Assembly: GCF_031846565.1 (NCBI RefSeq) | Contig: NZ_JAVRHL010000002.1 | Location: 992,001-1,056,000 of the forward strand | Origin: Tropicimonas_B omnivorans | GTDB lineage: Bacteria; Pseudomonadota; Alphaproteobacteria; Rhodobacterales; Rhodobacteraceae | Reading direction: 5' to 3' | DNA: 64,000 nucleotides | Shown: positions 51,979 to 61,183 of the stretch, in pieces | Layout of the letters: each line of letters begins with the position of its first letter | Position numbering within the stretch: position 1 is the first letter of the stretch | Position numbers and translations under genes: made by a program | Notes under the pieces: model-generated | The model's input: only the letters and a program-made list of their open reading frames with translations | Databases searched by the model: none | What the model was told of the DNA's origin: nothing

Positions 51979-52463
51979 ACGGCCATGTCGCTCGCCTCGG
52001 TATGGACTGCTCCTGCCGCCGACGGGAATAACGACATAAAAATGGGCAAACGCATGCACCTTACTGATATTGGTTGAGCTATTGTCCGCATCCGATCGAC
52101 CGCCTCAAGATTGGACTGATCTACGCGCGTCGACACAAGATACGGATTTCCTTACTCGTGATGATAAGGAGTTCCATTGATTACTATAGGGCTTCGGGCC
52201 GGGAGCTACCGGCGCGACCATGCTTCAATGGCGATCACTAAAAGATCGGCGCGATCACTTTGGGCTTTAAGCGGTCATGCGGCGGCGCAGCGAGGGCAAA
52301 CCCCTGGTCGTTCCTCGCGCGCCGTCGCTCGCGGCTCGGAGCTGCCGTTCGCGCAAGCTCACGCCGCCGCACTGCAGCTTCCCCAAGCGGACATTGGATC
52401 AGCTGCGCAGCATATTGTTACGCCTTTGGTTCGATCAGCGAACATTTCTGACTTCCGCTGAAC
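51979..52463. other. Region without recognisable gene
   Basis: About 485 bases between the vWA fragment and the transposase remnant. Composition is mixed, with AT-rich patches near 52150. Short open frames have neither start signals nor motifs. It looks like decayed island DNA. Confidence 0.5.
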
Positions 52464-52796
52464 CTGCCGACGGCAGAGCGTCGAAGCATCAGGCACGGGC
52501 CAGTCGAGCCCGGCCTTCCGCAAGGGGAGCCGGAAGAGCACCTTGATCGACAGGCAGAATTGGTTCGCCGCGTCAGAGAGGACGGGCGGCCGACCAAGTC
52601 GCCCCTCACGCGGCGCTAGCCACGTCATGTCCTTGCCCAGCCAGATCAGCAGCGAGCCGCGCTTGCGCAGAGCGGCGCTATCGTCCGATCAGTTCGTCGT
52701 GCGGTAGCGGGTAGGTGAGGGCTTCGGCATAGCCTTCTCCTAACCTCTTGAATTCGTGCTGTTAATCCTCATCGGGCAGAGTTCTGCAACAACGCC
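52464..52796 (-). mobile_element. IS5-family insertion sequence, left-end remnant
   Basis: On the minus strand from ATG 52730 the start of an IS5-type transposase can be read: 'MPKPSPTRYRTTN', then a stop codon where the family has Trp, then 'LRKRGSLLIWL', 'DMTWLAPREGRLGRPPVLSD', 'FCLSIKVLFRLPLRK' and 'AGLDWPVPD'. About ten residues are missing between 'LPLR' and 'AGLDWP'. The DDE catalytic part is absent. The terminal inverted repeat is visible as 'GCAGAGTTCTGCAACAACG' region ending near 52796 (GGCGTTGTTGCAGAAC on the minus strand). The right end is gone. Confidence 0.8.
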
Positions 52797-52798
52797 AC

Positions 52799-52966
52799 GG
52801 CGAACACAAGCGGGCGAGCCTACACACGATCTCGGCCGGGTTCCGCGTGCCCTACGAACTGCGGTCAGGGGACCTCGGCCAGGTCAACTATTCCTCGATC
52901 CGGGCCGGGCTCGTGGAGCTCCGCGGGATGATCAACGCCGACGCATGGCGGGCCTGCTGGTCTGAC
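52799..52966 (+). pseudogene. Lambda-type phage portal protein fragment
   Basis: Just beyond the IS end the plus strand reads 'ISAGFRVPYELRSGDLGQVN' and 'YSSIRAGLVELRGMI', the conserved block of lambda-family portal proteins. The N-terminus is cut by the IS end and the C-terminal part is lost within ~60 codons. The following DNA to 53270 holds another frame ('MHIDREAGFLSLIDEMYLG') that I cannot identify. This is residue of a lost prophage. Confidence 0.65.
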
Positions 52967-53273
52967 GGCTCGCGGGCCGGGGCGGGGCGCGGTTGCGCTA
53001 GTGGCGGGGTCGCGGACCTACCGCATGCACATCGACCGCGAGGCGGGGTTCCTCAGCTTGATCGACGAGATGTATCTGGGCCTCTCGCTCATCGGCGGGC
53101 GCGAGGGGTACAACGCCGCCGCCGCGGGTCGCGAACCGCCGGGCGCCCGGGCTGCGGTTCATCCTCCCCCCTTCCAGAAGGGCCCGGTCGAGAAGAGCAA
53201 TCGCCGATCGCCGGGGCAGATCCCGGTGGGGTGACGAACCGCAGCGGCGCGCCCGATCCGGGGTCCGACCGTC

Positions 53274-54179
53274 CTAGCGCAGCTTCGGGTCCAGCCGGTC
53301 GCGAAGCCAGTCGCCGAAGACATTCACGCTGACCAGAAGCACGATCAGGGTGAGCGAGGGAAACACCACCACCCACCATTCGCCCGAGAACAGATAGCCG
53401 TAACCGATCTTGATCAGCGTGCCGAGGGACGGCTGGCTCGTCGGCATGCCGAAGCCGAGGAAGGACAGCGTCGCCTCGGTCATGATCGCGAAGGCGATGT
53501 CCATGGTCGCCAGCACGAAGACGGGATTGAGCGAATTGGGCATCACGTGCCGAAAGAGGATGCCGGAATGGCTGCGACCGGCAAGGCGGGCGGCCATGAC
53601 GTAGTTCTTGCTCGCCTCGGTGATCACGGCGGCGCGCACGAGGCGCGCGAAATGCGGCCAGTGCGAGATCCCGAGGGCGAGCACCACGATGTAGATCGCG
53701 GCGCTTTCCTGCTGGCCGACCGGCAGCATGGATCGCGCGAGCCCGCCGATCAGAAGCGCCAGCAGCATCGCCGGAAAGGTGAACTGGATGTCGGCGGCAC
53801 GCATGATGATCGTTTCGGTCCAGCCGCGGAAATAGCCGCTGACAAGCCCGGCCAGAAGGCCGATCGAGACCGAGACCGCGACCGCGAGCACTCCGACTTT
53901 GAGAGAGGTGCGCAGCCCCAGCATCAGGAGCGACAGAAGATCCGCGCCCTGGCTGTCGGTGCCGAAAAGATAGCGCGCGTCGCCGCCGGGCATCCAGGCT
54001 GGCGGCAGGTGGCTGTCGAAGAGGTCGAGCGACGCCAGATCGTAGGGATCGTGCGGCACGATCCAGGGTGCCAGCGCCGCGACGCCGACCAGGATCAGCA
54101 GGATCGCGGTGGCCGCCATCACGGCCGGTTTCAGGCTCATCGCTCGGGCGTGGTCGCGCAGGGCGCTCGCGGCTGGCAT
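53274..54179 (-). CDS. Dipeptide/oligopeptide-type ABC transporter permease (DppC type)
   Basis: A 301-residue permease with six hydrophobic segments. The N-terminal helix ends with 'LAPWIVPHDPYD' as in DppC/OppC; 'LFGTDSQGADLLSLLMLGLR' is the family block; 'EASKNYVMAARLAGRSHSGI' is the EAA loop for ATPase contact, and 'SFLGFGMPTSQPSLGTLI' follows. It pairs with the DppB-type protein, whose gene lies 3 bp upstream. It may carry peptides, nickel or other small solutes. Confidence 0.92.
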   Translation of the reverse strand: MPAASALRDHARAMSLKPAVMAATAILLILVGVAALAPWIVPHDPYDLASLDLFDSHLPPAWMPGGDARYLFGTDSQGADLLSLLMLGLRTSLKVGVLAVAVSVSIGLLAGLVSGYFRGWTETIIMRAADIQFTFPAMLLALLIGGLARSMLPVGQQESAAIYIVVLALGISHWPHFARLVRAAVITEASKNYVMAARLAGRSHSGILFRHVMPNSLNPVFVLATMDIAFAIMTEATLSFLGFGMPTSQPSLGTLIKIGYGYLFSGEWWVVVFPSLTLIVLLVSVNVFGDWLRDRLDPKLR

Positions 54180-54182
54180 GGC

Positions 54183-55157
54183 TTATCCTCGCGACAGGCG
54201 CACCCGGGGGTCGGCCAGCGCATAAAGCAGGTCGACCACCAGGTTGATGGTGGCAAAGAGGCAGGCGATCAGCACCAGGAAGGCGGTGATCACCGGGATG
54301 TCGGATTCGGTCAGGGCAGAGAGGAACATCGTGCCGAGGCCGGGCCACTGGAACACCTGTTCCACGACCACTGCGAAGGCGACGAGATAGCCGATCTGGA
54401 TGCCGCTGACGGTGATGATCGGCAGCAGCGTGTTGCGCAGCGCGTGGCGGAAATGCACGACGCGGTCGCGCAGGCCGCGGGCGCGGGCAAAGCGGATGAA
54501 ATCCATGCGCAGCACCTCGAGCATCTCTGCCCGGACGAGCCGCGCCACCAGCGCGACCTGGCTCACGGCCAGCGACACAGCCGGCATGATCAGCGCGGTC
54601 AGGCCCGAGGCAGTCAGGAGCCCCGTCTCCCACCCGCCGACGGACACCGTGGCGCCGCGCCCGTAGGAGGGCAGCCAACCGAGCGTGACCGAGAACGCGA
54701 AGATCATCAGGATCCCGACGACGAAGGTGGGCAGCGACACGCCGACGATGGAGCCCGTCATCAGCAGGCTGGCCCACCAGCTTTCGCGCCAGATCGCCGC
54801 GACGACGCCAAGCGGGATGCCGATCCCGAGAGAGACGATCAGCGCCGTGATGGCCAGTTCCGCGGTTGCGGGAATGCGCTCCGCGATGACGTCGGCGACG
54901 GGGCGCTGCGCCCGGTAGGACATGCCGAAATCGCCCTGGACGGCGTCCGCGACGAAACGGGCGTAGCGGACCACATAGGGATCGTCGAGCCTGAGCGCCT
55001 CGCGCAGGTCCGCCCGTGCGGCGCTGGTGGCGTCGAGCCCGAGGACAGCCGTCACCGGATCGCCGATCAGCGTGCCGAGCTGGAAGGCGATCAGGCTGAC
55101 GATGAAGACCACCAGAAAGGCCTGCCCGAGCCGGCGAAGAAAGTAGAGCATGGTCAT
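54183..55157 (-). CDS. Dipeptide/oligopeptide-type ABC transporter permease (DppB type)
   Basis: A 324-residue permease with six hydrophobic segments. 'MLYFLRRLGQAFLVVFIVSL' is the first helix, 'LRLDDPYVVRYARFVADAVQ' and 'GDFGMSYRAQRPVADVIAER' are DppB blocks, and 'FIRFARARGLRDRVVHFRHA' is the EAA loop. It lies between the binding-protein gene and the DppC-type gene in one minus-strand operon. Confidence 0.92.
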   Translation of the reverse strand: MTMLYFLRRLGQAFLVVFIVSLIAFQLGTLIGDPVTAVLGLDATSAARADLREALRLDDPYVVRYARFVADAVQGDFGMSYRAQRPVADVIAERIPATAELAITALIVSLGIGIPLGVVAAIWRESWWASLLMTGSIVGVSLPTFVVGILMIFAFSVTLGWLPSYGRGATVSVGGWETGLLTASGLTALIMPAVSLAVSQVALVARLVRAEMLEVLRMDFIRFARARGLRDRVVHFRHALRNTLLPIITVSGIQIGYLVAFAVVVEQVFQWPGLGTMFLSALTESDIPVITAFLVLIACLFATINLVVDLLYALADPRVRLSRG

Positions 55158-55241
55158 GGCCGCGGATCCCCGGCTTGTGAAGGAAGGCGTGCGGCGGGGC
55201 GGCGCGACCCCCTCAGGATCACGCCGCCCCGCCGCGCCCGA

Positions 55242-56836
55242 TCATTCGTCGACGGTCACGGCGTGCAGGACCACGGCGCTGTCGGCCCGCACGTCGGCCT
55301 CGACGCGGTCGGCCACCGCCCAGGTGATGTAGGGCTGGTGCAGGTAGACCGCGTGCTGCTGATCCCGCGCGATCTGCAGGCCTTCGCGGTAGAGCGCGTC
55401 ACGCTCTTCGGGTTCGAAGGTCGACACCAGTTCCTCGAATACGGCGTCGAATTCCGGGCTGGACCAGAGCGCCCAGTTCTGGCCGCCGAGGCCGCTGTCC
55501 TCCTCGCGCGTGTGCAGGACGGCAGCGAAGGTGTCCTGCACGTCGCCCGAATTGCCGGCCGCGCCGATCAGGTGGAAGGAGCTGTCGGGCCCGTTCACCA
55601 GCATCTTGGCAAATTCGGGCCAGACCATCGCGTTCACGGTCACGTCGATCCCGATCCGCGCCAGAAGAGACGCGGAGGCGCGGCAGATCTCTTCGGCGTT
55701 GACGTAGCGTTCAAGCGGGCAGTTGAGCGTGGTGGCGAACCCGTCGGGATAGCCGGCCTCGGCCAGAAGCTCCTTCGCGCGGTCGTAGTCGACCTCGGGG
55801 CTCTTTTCCATGTCGGCGGGATAGCCGTAGAAGCCGGGCGCGGAGGGCATCGTCAGGGCATTGGCCTGCCCGCGCATCACCCGTTCGACGATCGCCTCGT
55901 TGTCGATGGCAAGCGCGATGGCCTGGCGCACGCGAAGATCCTTGAACGGATTGGAATCCAGCGGGTTGCCGGCCTTGTCGTAGGTCGCCAGCGCCACGTC
56001 GCGGGTGCCGTCCATCTCAAGTTCCATGAACAGGCGCAGCGGGCCCGACACGACGCGAAAGCCGTCTGCCGCCTCGACCCGCTGGATGTCCTGCAGGGGC
56101 AGATCGGTGATCAGGTCGACCTCGCCCGACAGGAGCGCGGCAAGCCGCGTCGGCGCCGATCCGATGGCGGTGTATTCGGCGCGGGTCACGTTGCCGGTGA
56201 ACTCGCCCCACCAATCCTCGTTGCGTTCGAAGACGGTCTTTTCGCCCGGGATCTGCTGTTCGAGCCGCATCGCGCCGGTGCCGTTGGCGTGCCGCAGGCT
56301 TCGGTACTGTCGGTGCCGAGCTGCGGCACCTCCGCGATGCCGTTCTCCTCGGCCCAGGCCTTGGACATCACGAACAGGCGCGAGAGCTTGACCGGCATGA
56401 CCGCATCGGGGGCTTCGGTCACGATCTCGACGGTCGACTCGTCGACGACGCGCGCTTCCACGATCTGCCCGAAAAGGGAGGCGTAGCGCGCCGATGTGGC
56501 CTGCCGCATCACCGAGAAGGCCACGTCTTCCGCGGTCATCGGGGTGCCGTCGTGAAAGCTCACGCCCTCGCGCAGGGACAGCCGCCAGGTGGCGTCCCCG
56601 ACATATTCCCATTCGGTTGCAAGGCCCGGGATCAGCTCCGAGTCCGGGCCCAGTTCAACAAGGCTCTCGTAGGTCTGCCGGGCGATGGCGGTGGTGACGT
56701 AGTCGTTGGTGCTGTGCGGATCGAAGGTCAGCGGGGCGGTCGTGCCGGCGTATTGCAGGGTCTCCGCCGCGGCCGCGACCGGCAGCATGGCGGCAATCGC
56801 GGCGCCGATAAGCGGCGTTCTGGCAAATCTTGTCAT
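55242..56836 (-). pseudogene. ABC transporter substrate-binding protein, family 5 (peptide type), single-base frameshift
   Basis: Two frames together make a ~530-residue family-5 binding protein. The 5' part (ATG 56836 after AGGAGG) has a signal peptide ('LIGAAIAAMLPVAAAAET'), 'TFDPHSTNDYVTTAIARQTY' and 'REGVSFHDGTPMTAEDVAFS'. Near 56300 the frame changes: one base is missing where 'EACRHANGTG' would be read. The 3' part then runs 'ERNEDWWGEFTGNVTRAEY' to the end without damage. It is a fresh pseudogene or a sequencing error. If intact it would deliver the solute to the DppBCDF-type transporter encoded around it. Confidence 0.82.
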
Positions 56837-56977
56837 TCCGGGCCTCCTGTTGGTTTTCTCGATCATTGCACATAAAATCGTTTGATCAAAATCTATTTAC
56901 TTTGCGACACCGTAGGGGCACGGTCGGAGGCATGCCGGCCGTGCCCGTGCCGGATGAAGCAACAGGGAAAGCCCCGG

Positions 56978-57997
56978 ATGACAGAGCTCAAGCCCCTGAC
57001 ACATCAAGAGGATAGCGACGGCCCACCGATCCTGTCGGTGCGCGGGTTGCAGGTGGATCTGAGAGTGCCGGGCGGCTGGCTGCCCATCGTCTCGGACGTG
57101 TCCTTCGACCTTCGCGCCGGAGAGATCCTCGGCATCGTGGGCGAATCGGGGGCCGGCAAATCCATGTCGGGTAACGCGGTGACCGGCCTTCTGCGCGAGC
57201 CGCTTGTCCGGCGGGCGGGCGAGGTTCGCCTCGGAGAGACGCGGATCGACGGGCTGGGCGACCGGCGCATGGCCGACATACGGGGCCGGCGCATCGCGAT
57301 GATCTTCCAGGACCCGCTGACCGCGCTCAATCCCGTCTTCACCGTCGGCGATCAACTCGTGGAGACGATCCGGCGGCACACGGCGCTGCGCGGCGCGGCG
57401 GCCCGCGACCGGGCGCGCGAGCTGCTGCACCAGGTCGGCATTCCAGCGGCCGAGGACAGGCTCGACCAATATCCGCACGAATATTCCGGCGGCATGAGGC
57501 AGCGCGTGGTCATCGCGCTCGCGCTGGCCGGCGAGCCCGAAGTCCTGTTCGCGGACGAGCCGACGACCGCCCTCGACGTGTCGATCCAGGCGCAGATCAT
57601 TGCCCTGTTCAAGCGGCTCTGCCACGAAAAGCGGCTGGCCGCGGCGCTGGTGACCCACGACATGGGCGTGATCGCTCAGGCCACCGACCGCGTCGCGGTG
57701 ATGTATGCCGGCCGCATCGTGGAGACCGGCCGCACCGCCGATGTGCTGGCCCGGCCGCGCCATCCCTACACACGCGCGCTCATGCGCTCGATCCCGCGGA
57801 TCGGGGAGCGGCACGAGCGTTTGCCGCAATTGCAGGGGTCCATGCCGCGGCCCGGCGCGCTGCCGGACGGCTGCGCCTTTTCCGACCGCTGCGATCGGGC
57901 GACAGCGCAGTGCAGCCGCGCGGTGCCCGAGCTGACCGGCCCGGCCGCGCATCCGGCGGCGTGTTTTCACCCATGCGACGAGGAGGCGGTGCAATGA
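56978..57997 (+). CDS. Dipeptide/oligopeptide-type ABC transporter ATP-binding protein (DppD type)
   Basis: A 339-residue ATPase. Walker A is 'GESGAGKSM', the Q-loop lies in 'IAMIFQDPLTALNPVFTVG', the signature is 'YSGGMRQRVVIALAL' and Walker B is 'VLFADEPTTALDV'. The C-terminal 'GCAFSDRCDRATAQC' is the Cys-rich oligo_HPY extension. ATG 56978 has AGGGAAAG upstream. It diverges from the binding-protein gene and overlaps the partner ATPase gene (ATGA). Confidence 0.92.
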   Translation: MTELKPLTHQEDSDGPPILSVRGLQVDLRVPGGWLPIVSDVSFDLRAGEILGIVGESGAGKSMSGNAVTGLLREPLVRRAGEVRLGETRIDGLGDRRMADIRGRRIAMIFQDPLTALNPVFTVGDQLVETIRRHTALRGAAARDRARELLHQVGIPAAEDRLDQYPHEYSGGMRQRVVIALALAGEPEVLFADEPTTALDVSIQAQIIALFKRLCHEKRLAAALVTHDMGVIAQATDRVAVMYAGRIVETGRTADVLARPRHPYTRALMRSIPRIGERHERLPQLQGSMPRPGALPDGCAFSDRCDRATAQCSRAVPELTGPAAHPAACFHPCDEEAVQ

Positions 57998-58995
57998 CCG
58001 AAGTGACCGCTCAGCGAGCCGAGCCGATCCTCGAGGTCGCCGGCCTCCGCCGGACCTACGGCGATGCGCCGGGCATGCTCGCGCGGATGCTGCGCCAGCC
58101 CGCGCGCCGGGTGCGCGCGGTTGACGGTGTCGATCTGCGCCTGCGCCCCGGCGAGACCATGGCGCTGGTCGGCGAATCGGGCTGCGGCAAGTCCACGGTG
58201 GCCCGCTGCGTGGCCGGGCTGGAATCGCCGAGCGCCGGGACCGTGCGCTATTCCGGCGAGACGATGGAGCGGATCGCCCGCCGCGCGCTGCCCGCCCGCA
58301 AGGACGTGCAGATGGTGTTCCAGGACCCTTATTCGTCGCTCAACCCGCGCTGGCCGGTGGGCCGCTCCATCGCGGAGCCGATGCAGGTCCTCGGGCTCGA
58401 GACCGGGCGCGACGCGGCACAGGCGCGGGTGGCGGAGCTTCTGAGCCAGGTGGGTCTCGCCCCCGAGGACGCGGAGAAGTTCCCGCACCAGTTCTCTGGC
58501 GGGCAGCGCCAGCGCGTGGCCATCGCGCGGGCCCTGTCGACCCGGCCGAAGGTCATCATCTGTGACGAGCCGACCTCCGCGCTCGACGTGTCGGTGCAGG
58601 CGCAGATCCTGAACATGATGAAGGACCTGCAGGAGGAATACGGGCTCGCCTATCTCTTCATCACCCACGATCTCGGCGTGGTCGATCACATGGCCGACCG
58701 GGTGGCGATCATGTATCTGGGGCGGATCGTGGAGATCGGCTCGCGCGAGGCGATCTTCGCCCGACCGCGCCACCCCTACACGCGGATGCTGATGGACGCG
58801 GTGCCGCGTCTCGACGAGGTGACCGCGGGCGCGCCGCCGCTCGGCGAATTGCCCGACCCTGCCAATCCGCCATCTGGATGCGCCTTTCGCACCCGCTGCC
58901 CCTGGGCCATCGCGGCCTGCGCCGAGACGGTGCCGCCGCTGGAGGAGGTGGACGGCCGCCGCGCCGCCTGCCTCCGCTCCGGCGAGGTCGCCTGA
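57994..58995 (+). CDS. Dipeptide/oligopeptide-type ABC transporter ATP-binding protein (DppF type)
   Basis: A 333-residue ATPase. Walker A is 'GESGCGKST', the Q-loop is 'VQMVFQDPYSSLNPRWPVG', the signature is 'FSGGQRQRVAIARAL' and Walker B is 'VIICDEPTSALDV'; 'GCAFRTRCPWAIAAC' is the C-terminal oligo_HPY Cys block. It is the second motor subunit and completes the transporter split over two divergent operons (53274-56836 and 56978-58995). Confidence 0.92.
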   Translation: MTEVTAQRAEPILEVAGLRRTYGDAPGMLARMLRQPARRVRAVDGVDLRLRPGETMALVGESGCGKSTVARCVAGLESPSAGTVRYSGETMERIARRALPARKDVQMVFQDPYSSLNPRWPVGRSIAEPMQVLGLETGRDAAQARVAELLSQVGLAPEDAEKFPHQFSGGQRQRVAIARALSTRPKVIICDEPTSALDVSVQAQILNMMKDLQEEYGLAYLFITHDLGVVDHMADRVAIMYLGRIVEIGSREAIFARPRHPYTRMLMDAVPRLDEVTAGAPPLGELPDPANPPSGCAFRTRCPWAIAACAETVPPLEEVDGRRAACLRSGEVA

Positions 58996-59033
58996 CAGAG
59001 CTGCCACCGGCGGACAGCCCGAGGACAAGAGCC

Positions 59034-59249
59034 ATGAGCCCCGACATTCCCTTTCAGGACACCCTTTGGCGCCGCACCGCCCGCGGCGGCTTCGACCGTG
59101 CGGACGCGGTGCCCGAGCGGGCCGAGGTCGCGGTGATCGGCGGCGGCTCCGACCGTGCGGACGCGCTGCACCTCGCGCGCGCCGGGCGCGAGGTCGCGGT
59201 GCTGGAGGCCGGCCCGCTGGGGGGACTACCTCTTCGGGCCAAGAGACTA
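59034..59249 (+). pseudogene. FAD-dependent oxidoreductase remnant
   Basis: From ATG 59034 the frame gives 'MSPDIPFQDTLWRRTARGGF', 'PERAEVAVIGGG' and 'LHLARAGREVAVLEAGPLG', the first ~60 residues of a DAO-type flavoenzyme. The glycine-rich FAD motif is destroyed: 'GGGSDRADALHLA' stands where 'GGGxxGLSxALHLA' is expected. This insertion repeats DNA found 57 bp upstream (59093-59108 = 59150-59165). After 'GPLG' the sequence jumps; another frame reads 'GDYLFGPRD' and stop at 59249-59251, perhaps the true C-terminus of this or the next deleted gene. Confidence 0.7.
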
Positions 59250-59251
59250 AC

Positions 59252-59440
59252 ATGACAGAGATCCTATCGCTCGACATACGCGACGACGCGCCGTTTGCCG
59301 GCGGGGCCGCCTTCGGCGAGACCGGCGCCTACCGGCGGATCGACGGGCGGGCGCGCCTTGCCATCCGGCCCGAGGAGATCGGCGCCGACTGTAACGACCA
59401 GCAATTATTGGCCATTTTGGGGGTCATTTGTCCATTATAA
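59252..59440 (+). pseudogene. Alpha/beta-hydrolase-domain protein, N-terminal fragment
   Basis: 'MTEILSLDIRDDAPFAGGAA' and 'FGETGAYRRIDGRARLAIRP' resemble the N-terminus of the alpha/beta hydrolase domain family (several hundred residues when complete). Similarity ends near 59385, after 'EEIGADC', where unrelated DNA begins. The catalytic domain is missing. The break marks the junction with the restriction-modification block. Confidence 0.55.
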
Positions 59441-59716
59441 CAACCAAAAGCCGGCCACTGGGCGCTTTCGACGGGAAATCGGCGTTCAGGCCGGCCCAGC
59501 GGAACGGACGATCCTGGATGACGAAGCAGGCTTTCCTGCTTCGCGAGATCTGTCGGAAGATCGACTTGGCGGCGTTTCCGCGCAGTTACGATCCAAGCCG
59601 ACGGATAGAGCTTCATCCACTGTTATACACATGCCTTGCTGGCGAAGCATTCTTGACCAGACCTAACCGTGCGCTTGGTAGGTTGCCCGCTAAGAAGCGA
59701 GGGCATAGCCTGCGGC
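59441..59716. other. Junction DNA without gene
   Basis: About 275 bases between the hydrolase fragment and the GIY-YIG gene stop. No gene or clear repeat is seen. It lies at the border between the Dpp transporter block and the restriction-modification block and is probably the scar of an insertion. Confidence 0.4.
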
Positions 59717-60670
59717 CTACTTTGTCCGGAAACGCGACATCCCGGGGAGCGACCAGCACAGGGTCTCCGCGTGATCGAGGCGGCCCCAGAAGAACTCATT
59801 CCCAAGGCTTTCGAGGTGCCGACCGGACTGGTCTTTGAACAGTGCTTCAGCGTGCTCGGCGCTCTTCATGTCCGGAAACGGTTGCGACTTGACGCGCAGG
59901 GTCCACCGACCCTTCGCCGCTGGCGGAATGCCTGCGTTCAGCTCCTCACATCGACGTTTCGGATCGTTCGAGACGCCGATCTTCAGAGCGACTGAGGTGT
60001 CGCCGAACGACTTCTTTCGACCGATGAAAGCGTGGCCGTCGCCGTCATAGACCGCAAGATAGAGGTAGGTGTCCCCGTCCTCATAAATTGCAGTGCGCTC
60101 TCCCTTGCTCCCCGGAAAACCCCGTGATGGCTTGAAGACCTGCCCGAAGGGCATGACAGGGGCTTCTCGGTCCGTGACCGGGTCCTCTCCGAACACGTTC
60201 ACCTCACGGACCTTGATCTTCAAGGCCTCGGCGATTTCGGCATCATCGAGCTCTGCGCCATGGACAGCGAGCGCCTGTCCCGCTTCCGGTCGATAGGAGT
60301 TGATGGCGATCCGACCGATCATCACCTTTTCCTCGGTCCGCCAGGCGCGCTTGACCGGGATGGCATAGGTCCAGCGATCGGCCCATCCTTTGTCCCGCTT
60401 GATCTGCTGCCCGACCGCAGAGGCCTTGTCCGTATCGCGAATGGGCGTGGCCGCGATCTCAACGAAGCCAAGAACGTAGGAGCGCTGAGCCTTCTCAGTC
60501 TCCGTCGTGCTGGCGCCGTAGATCATGAGGAGATCGCCGTCGTTCAGCTTGCGCAGGTAGGCGTCTCGAGCCTGTTCCTGCGACCAGCCCACGTATCCAT
60601 CTTCCTCGGGGCTGAACCCGTAGAACGAGCGAATGCGGATGCGTTTGCCTTCGGGCAGGCCGTTACTCAT
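59717..60670 (-). CDS. EVE-like / GIY-YIG (T5orf172-type) protein in a restriction locus
   Basis: A 317-residue protein with two recognisable parts. Residues ~1-75 ('IRIRSFYGFSPEEDGYVGWS', 'LNDGDLLMIYGASTTETEKA', 'SYVLGFVEIAAT') look like an EVE/PUA-type domain, the class that reads modified bases. Residues ~200-300 ('YLYLAVYDGDGHAFIGRK', 'ALKIGVSNDPKRRCEELNAG', 'SAEHAEALFKD', 'GNEFFWG') match the T5orf172/MUG113 branch of GIY-YIG nucleases, with Arg and Glu in the expected places. It may cut or sense foreign, possibly modified, DNA. It is 42 bp after the DUF6998-like gene. The domain names are inferred from sequence pattern only. Confidence 0.65.
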   Translation of the reverse strand: MSNGLPEGKRIRIRSFYGFSPEEDGYVGWSQEQARDAYLRKLNDGDLLMIYGASTTETEKAQRSYVLGFVEIAATPIRDTDKASAVGQQIKRDKGWADRWTYAIPVKRAWRTEEKVMIGRIAINSYRPEAGQALAVHGAELDDAEIAEALKIKVREVNVFGEDPVTDREAPVMPFGQVFKPSRGFPGSKGERTAIYEDGDTYLYLAVYDGDGHAFIGRKKSFGDTSVALKIGVSNDPKRRCEELNAGIPPAAKGRWTLRVKSQPFPDMKSAEHAEALFKDQSGRHLESLGNEFFWGRLDHAETLCWSLPGMSRFRTK

Positions 60671-60712
60671 GCTGGCAATCCTCCAAGAAAATCCTCCGGG
60701 TTCGACCCGCGC

Positions 60713-61183
60713 TTAAACCGGTGGCTCCCTCATGATCGGCAAGCGTGCGTGGTCCGCCACGTCCTTGGAGAGCAACCGAAGCCGAGAGAGCGAGATCGGC
60801 CGCTGGCCGTTCTTCTGCATGGCGCCCGATGCGTCCCACGGGATAGCGCCTGGGCCGTTGTAGATCACCGCCATGGGACCGCCCACGGGGCGGTGCAGGA
60901 CAAGCAAATGGTCGGGCTGATGCCGGATCGCGACGCCCCGCCCCTGGGTCAGCTTGATCTCCACGTTTCGTCCACAGCGGGATCTGGCATCATGGCCCAG
61001 GGTCGAGGCTGGGTTGAGGTCGAGGTCGAACATGTAGGCAGCCGTGACCTCGCCGATGCTGCCAACGAGATGGCCGTCGAGCGTGAATTTTCGTCCAGGG
61101 AACAGCTGCTCAAGACCGTCGGCGGCCGTGTAAAGATCGTCGAGCAGGGCCGCGACCTGCGCCCAATCGACGTCCTCGCTCAT
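60713..61183 (-). CDS. DUF6998-like protein with PD-(D/E)xK nuclease pattern
   Basis: A 156-residue protein. 'LEQLFPGRKFTLDGHLVGSI', 'GEVTAAYMFDLDL' and 'GHDARSRCGRNVEIKLTQGR' give the E...D...ExK arrangement of the restriction-endonuclease fold, and match what I know of the DUF6998 family, often seen next to type I restriction genes. The start ATG overlaps the hsdS stop (ATGA), so it is made with the type I enzyme. It may be an auxiliary nuclease or a regulator of the complex. Confidence 0.7.
   Translation of the reverse strand: MSEDVDWAQVAALLDDLYTAADGLEQLFPGRKFTLDGHLVGSIGEVTAAYMFDLDLNPASTLGHDARSRCGRNVEIKLTQGRGVAIRHQPDHLLVLHRPVGGPMAVIYNGPGAIPWDASGAMQKNGQRPISLSRLRLLSKDVADHARLPIMREPPV

Noticed and set aside
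53547..56486. A 979-codon open frame opposite the DppC/DppB/binding-protein genes
   Set aside because: Same artefact: low-complexity, charged translation antisense to recognisable transporter genes.
59329..59616. Possible 95-residue minus-strand gene near the restriction block
   Set aside because: It overlaps the hydrolase fragment and the junction DNA and has no start signal. It may be a translated non-coding repeat.
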